A model generated the notes under the pieces. That model saw only the letters and a program-made list of their open reading frames with translations. It was not told where the DNA came from and did not search any database. A stretch of 37,269 bases of DNA. Source: Ichthyophonus hoferi. Its lineage: Eukaryota > Opisthokonta > Ichthyosporea > Ichthyophonida > Ichthyophonidae. The DNA is taken from NCBI GenBank assembly GCA_002751075.1, contig NAOQ01000286.1:1-37269 (forward strand), written 5' to 3'. Position 1 is the stretch's first letter; the number at the start of each line of letters is the position of its first letter. Shown one piece after another: positions 35,661-37,269 of this stretch. The position numbers were made by a program, and so were the translations under genes.

Positions 35661-37269
35661 AAATGTTTTTGTGATGGAGTAGACACAGTATGGGATTTGC
35701 ATTGATGGTTCTACTTTATTGTTGGGTGTTAGCTTTTGTTTCTCCATCACGTCTGCCTATTTTAAATAGATGTGCTTATATTTGCTTAATTTACAGAGAC
35801 TAATCTAAGATAGATTAAATTCCCTGTCTATTGCTATCATTGGTATTAGAGGCACAGTATTCAGGATACATAGTTTCACATTCAACCTAAGTAAGGGGAG
35901 GTAATAAACATAAACACTAAGCACTCTAATCACCTATATACAGATATTGGAACTACCACCAGTCCCAAAATAACATGCAATCATAAACCTAATTATAGAT
36001 ACCTATTGCATGTATCTTGCACCAAATGTTTTGTTATTAATTGTTATGGGTTTCAGCACTTGCATAAAAGCATACCCTCTATATGCACGTTCACCAGGTG
36101 TCCTAGAAATAAATATAATCATAGTACATGACATTCCAAGCATTAATTAAGGCTAATGTCTGTGCCATAAATGACAGTTTAATCTTTTAAAATATTTCTT
36201 GACAATATAAATATAATGATATGAAAAATAGTTAACCCGTAGTAAATGTCATTGGAATAGCTTCTTAAAAATGTATTCCAGGATAATCTAGCCTATGTGA
36301 ATGCGCATGTCAAAAAAAAATCAATATAATAAAATTATGTGTTTATGATCTAGCAATATCAACCTAGACATGCAGTGCCTTCACTATCTCACGTCACTAA
36401 TAGTGTATGTTTCTTATTAGGCTAAAATACCTAATGAATGAGTGCAAATAAAAAGTCAGTATACACGCATTGATGTGTAGAGACGAGAGAGATTGGCTTA
36501 AAAAGGGCTTCTGGGAAAGAAGGTCGTTGTATGGTTCGCGATATACATACATACCTACCTACATAAACGTGTACATATATGCATATACAAATTTTAAATA
36601 TCTACCATTTAAAAAGTGTCAATAAAACCAAACTCATGCTTACATCTTTACCACCTTTCATAGCAGACCAATCAGATGCCCTGCTTAATCCCAAAAAGAA
36701 AATCTTTGAGACTATCCAGCCTCCACACTAACGTGGAAAGAATGACTTGCCACAAGGGAGATAGACGTCTTTGCAATTACTTGAAGGCAAGGGTGTATGC
36801 ACCGTACCCACTTTTGTCAATAGTGAAATTAAATAAAGATCTGCGCTTTCATATCTAAAGGTAATAATAGATATTTAATTAAACCCGTATGAAAATGTTT
36901 GTCCTGCGGAAATTTAATACAGGTACTTGTTGTATAGTAAATGGTTGAATTTTTATTATTATGGTTAATTATAAATTGATTGGTTGTATGCCATGGTTGA
37001 TTTGAACTAATTTTTGCATAGATCTTTAGACATTATTGATATATGAAAGCCTATCTATATATATCTGGTCATTCTATTACACCAATCTAAACTAGCAGCC
37101 AGTATATTATTAACTGTTTGTGTGCCCTCTGGTTAAATTTGCTTAAACTATTTTCAAAGCTTAATTGAACTAGTAATGAATATATATTGAAGTGCTTTCA
37201 TGCATATTTCCTGTCCATAGCGTGTCAAATATGTATACAAGAACCTAGCGATTACCAAATTATTTTGAA
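35661..37269. other. AT-rich region, no gene recognised
   Basis: A 60-codon plus-strand frame at 36676-36858 is preceded by a short acceptor-like TCATAG and is slightly less AT-rich than its surroundings, but matches no family I know. It may be further copia debris or an exon of a gene to the right. Nothing else stands out. Confidence 0.3.

Overview
This is a AT-rich, intron-rich eukaryotic nuclear window. It has canonical GT-AG introns with GTAAGT-like donors, the standard genetic code, and a Pol III tRNA gene with internal A and B boxes. Four protein genes could be rebuilt exon by exon, with reading phase checked across every junction. They are the N-terminal half of a Slingshot-type cofilin phosphatase (minus strand, running off the left edge), a DESI/PPPDE-family desumoylating isopeptidase-like gene (plus), the 20S pre-rRNA endonuclease NOB1 (plus, 13 exons) and ribosomal protein eS7/RPS7 (plus). 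Slingshot is known mainly from animals and their close relatives, so the best guess is a holozoan: an early-branching animal or a unicellular relative such as an ichthyosporean. This is inference and a species cannot be named.

Layout: 1-749 holds a 7-bp minisatellite and the start of an intron. 750-3871 (-) is the Slingshot N-terminal part. 3872-6049 is a head-to-head intergenic region with CCAAT motifs. 6050-10270 (+) is the DESI-like gene, with a tRNA-Ser(UGA) inside its second coding intron. 10325-10879 is a tandem duplicate of that gene's last exon, whose reading frame stops early. 10880-15400 is gene-poor and holds a Ty1/copia fossil (-). 15891-22959 (+) is NOB1. 23998-24415 is an assembly gap flanked by two noisy copies of the same sequence, so it is probably artefactual. 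24536-29400 is gene-poor with weak retroelement traces. 29410-31512 (+) is the RPS7 promoter and gene, with a probable 5'UTR intron. 33271-35660 (+) is a second copia fossil with protease-like and integrase-like parts. The rest is AT-rich DNA in which I see nothing definite.

NOB1 and RPS7 both serve the small ribosomal subunit: NOB1 cuts the 3' end of 18S rRNA and eS7 is a 40S protein. They are about 7 kb apart on the same strand with retroelement debris between them, so this is probably neighbourhood rather than a functional cluster. No convincing new biological system was found. The most notable items are the duplicated terminal exon of the DESI-like gene, the tRNA nested in the same gene, and the false duplication at the gap.
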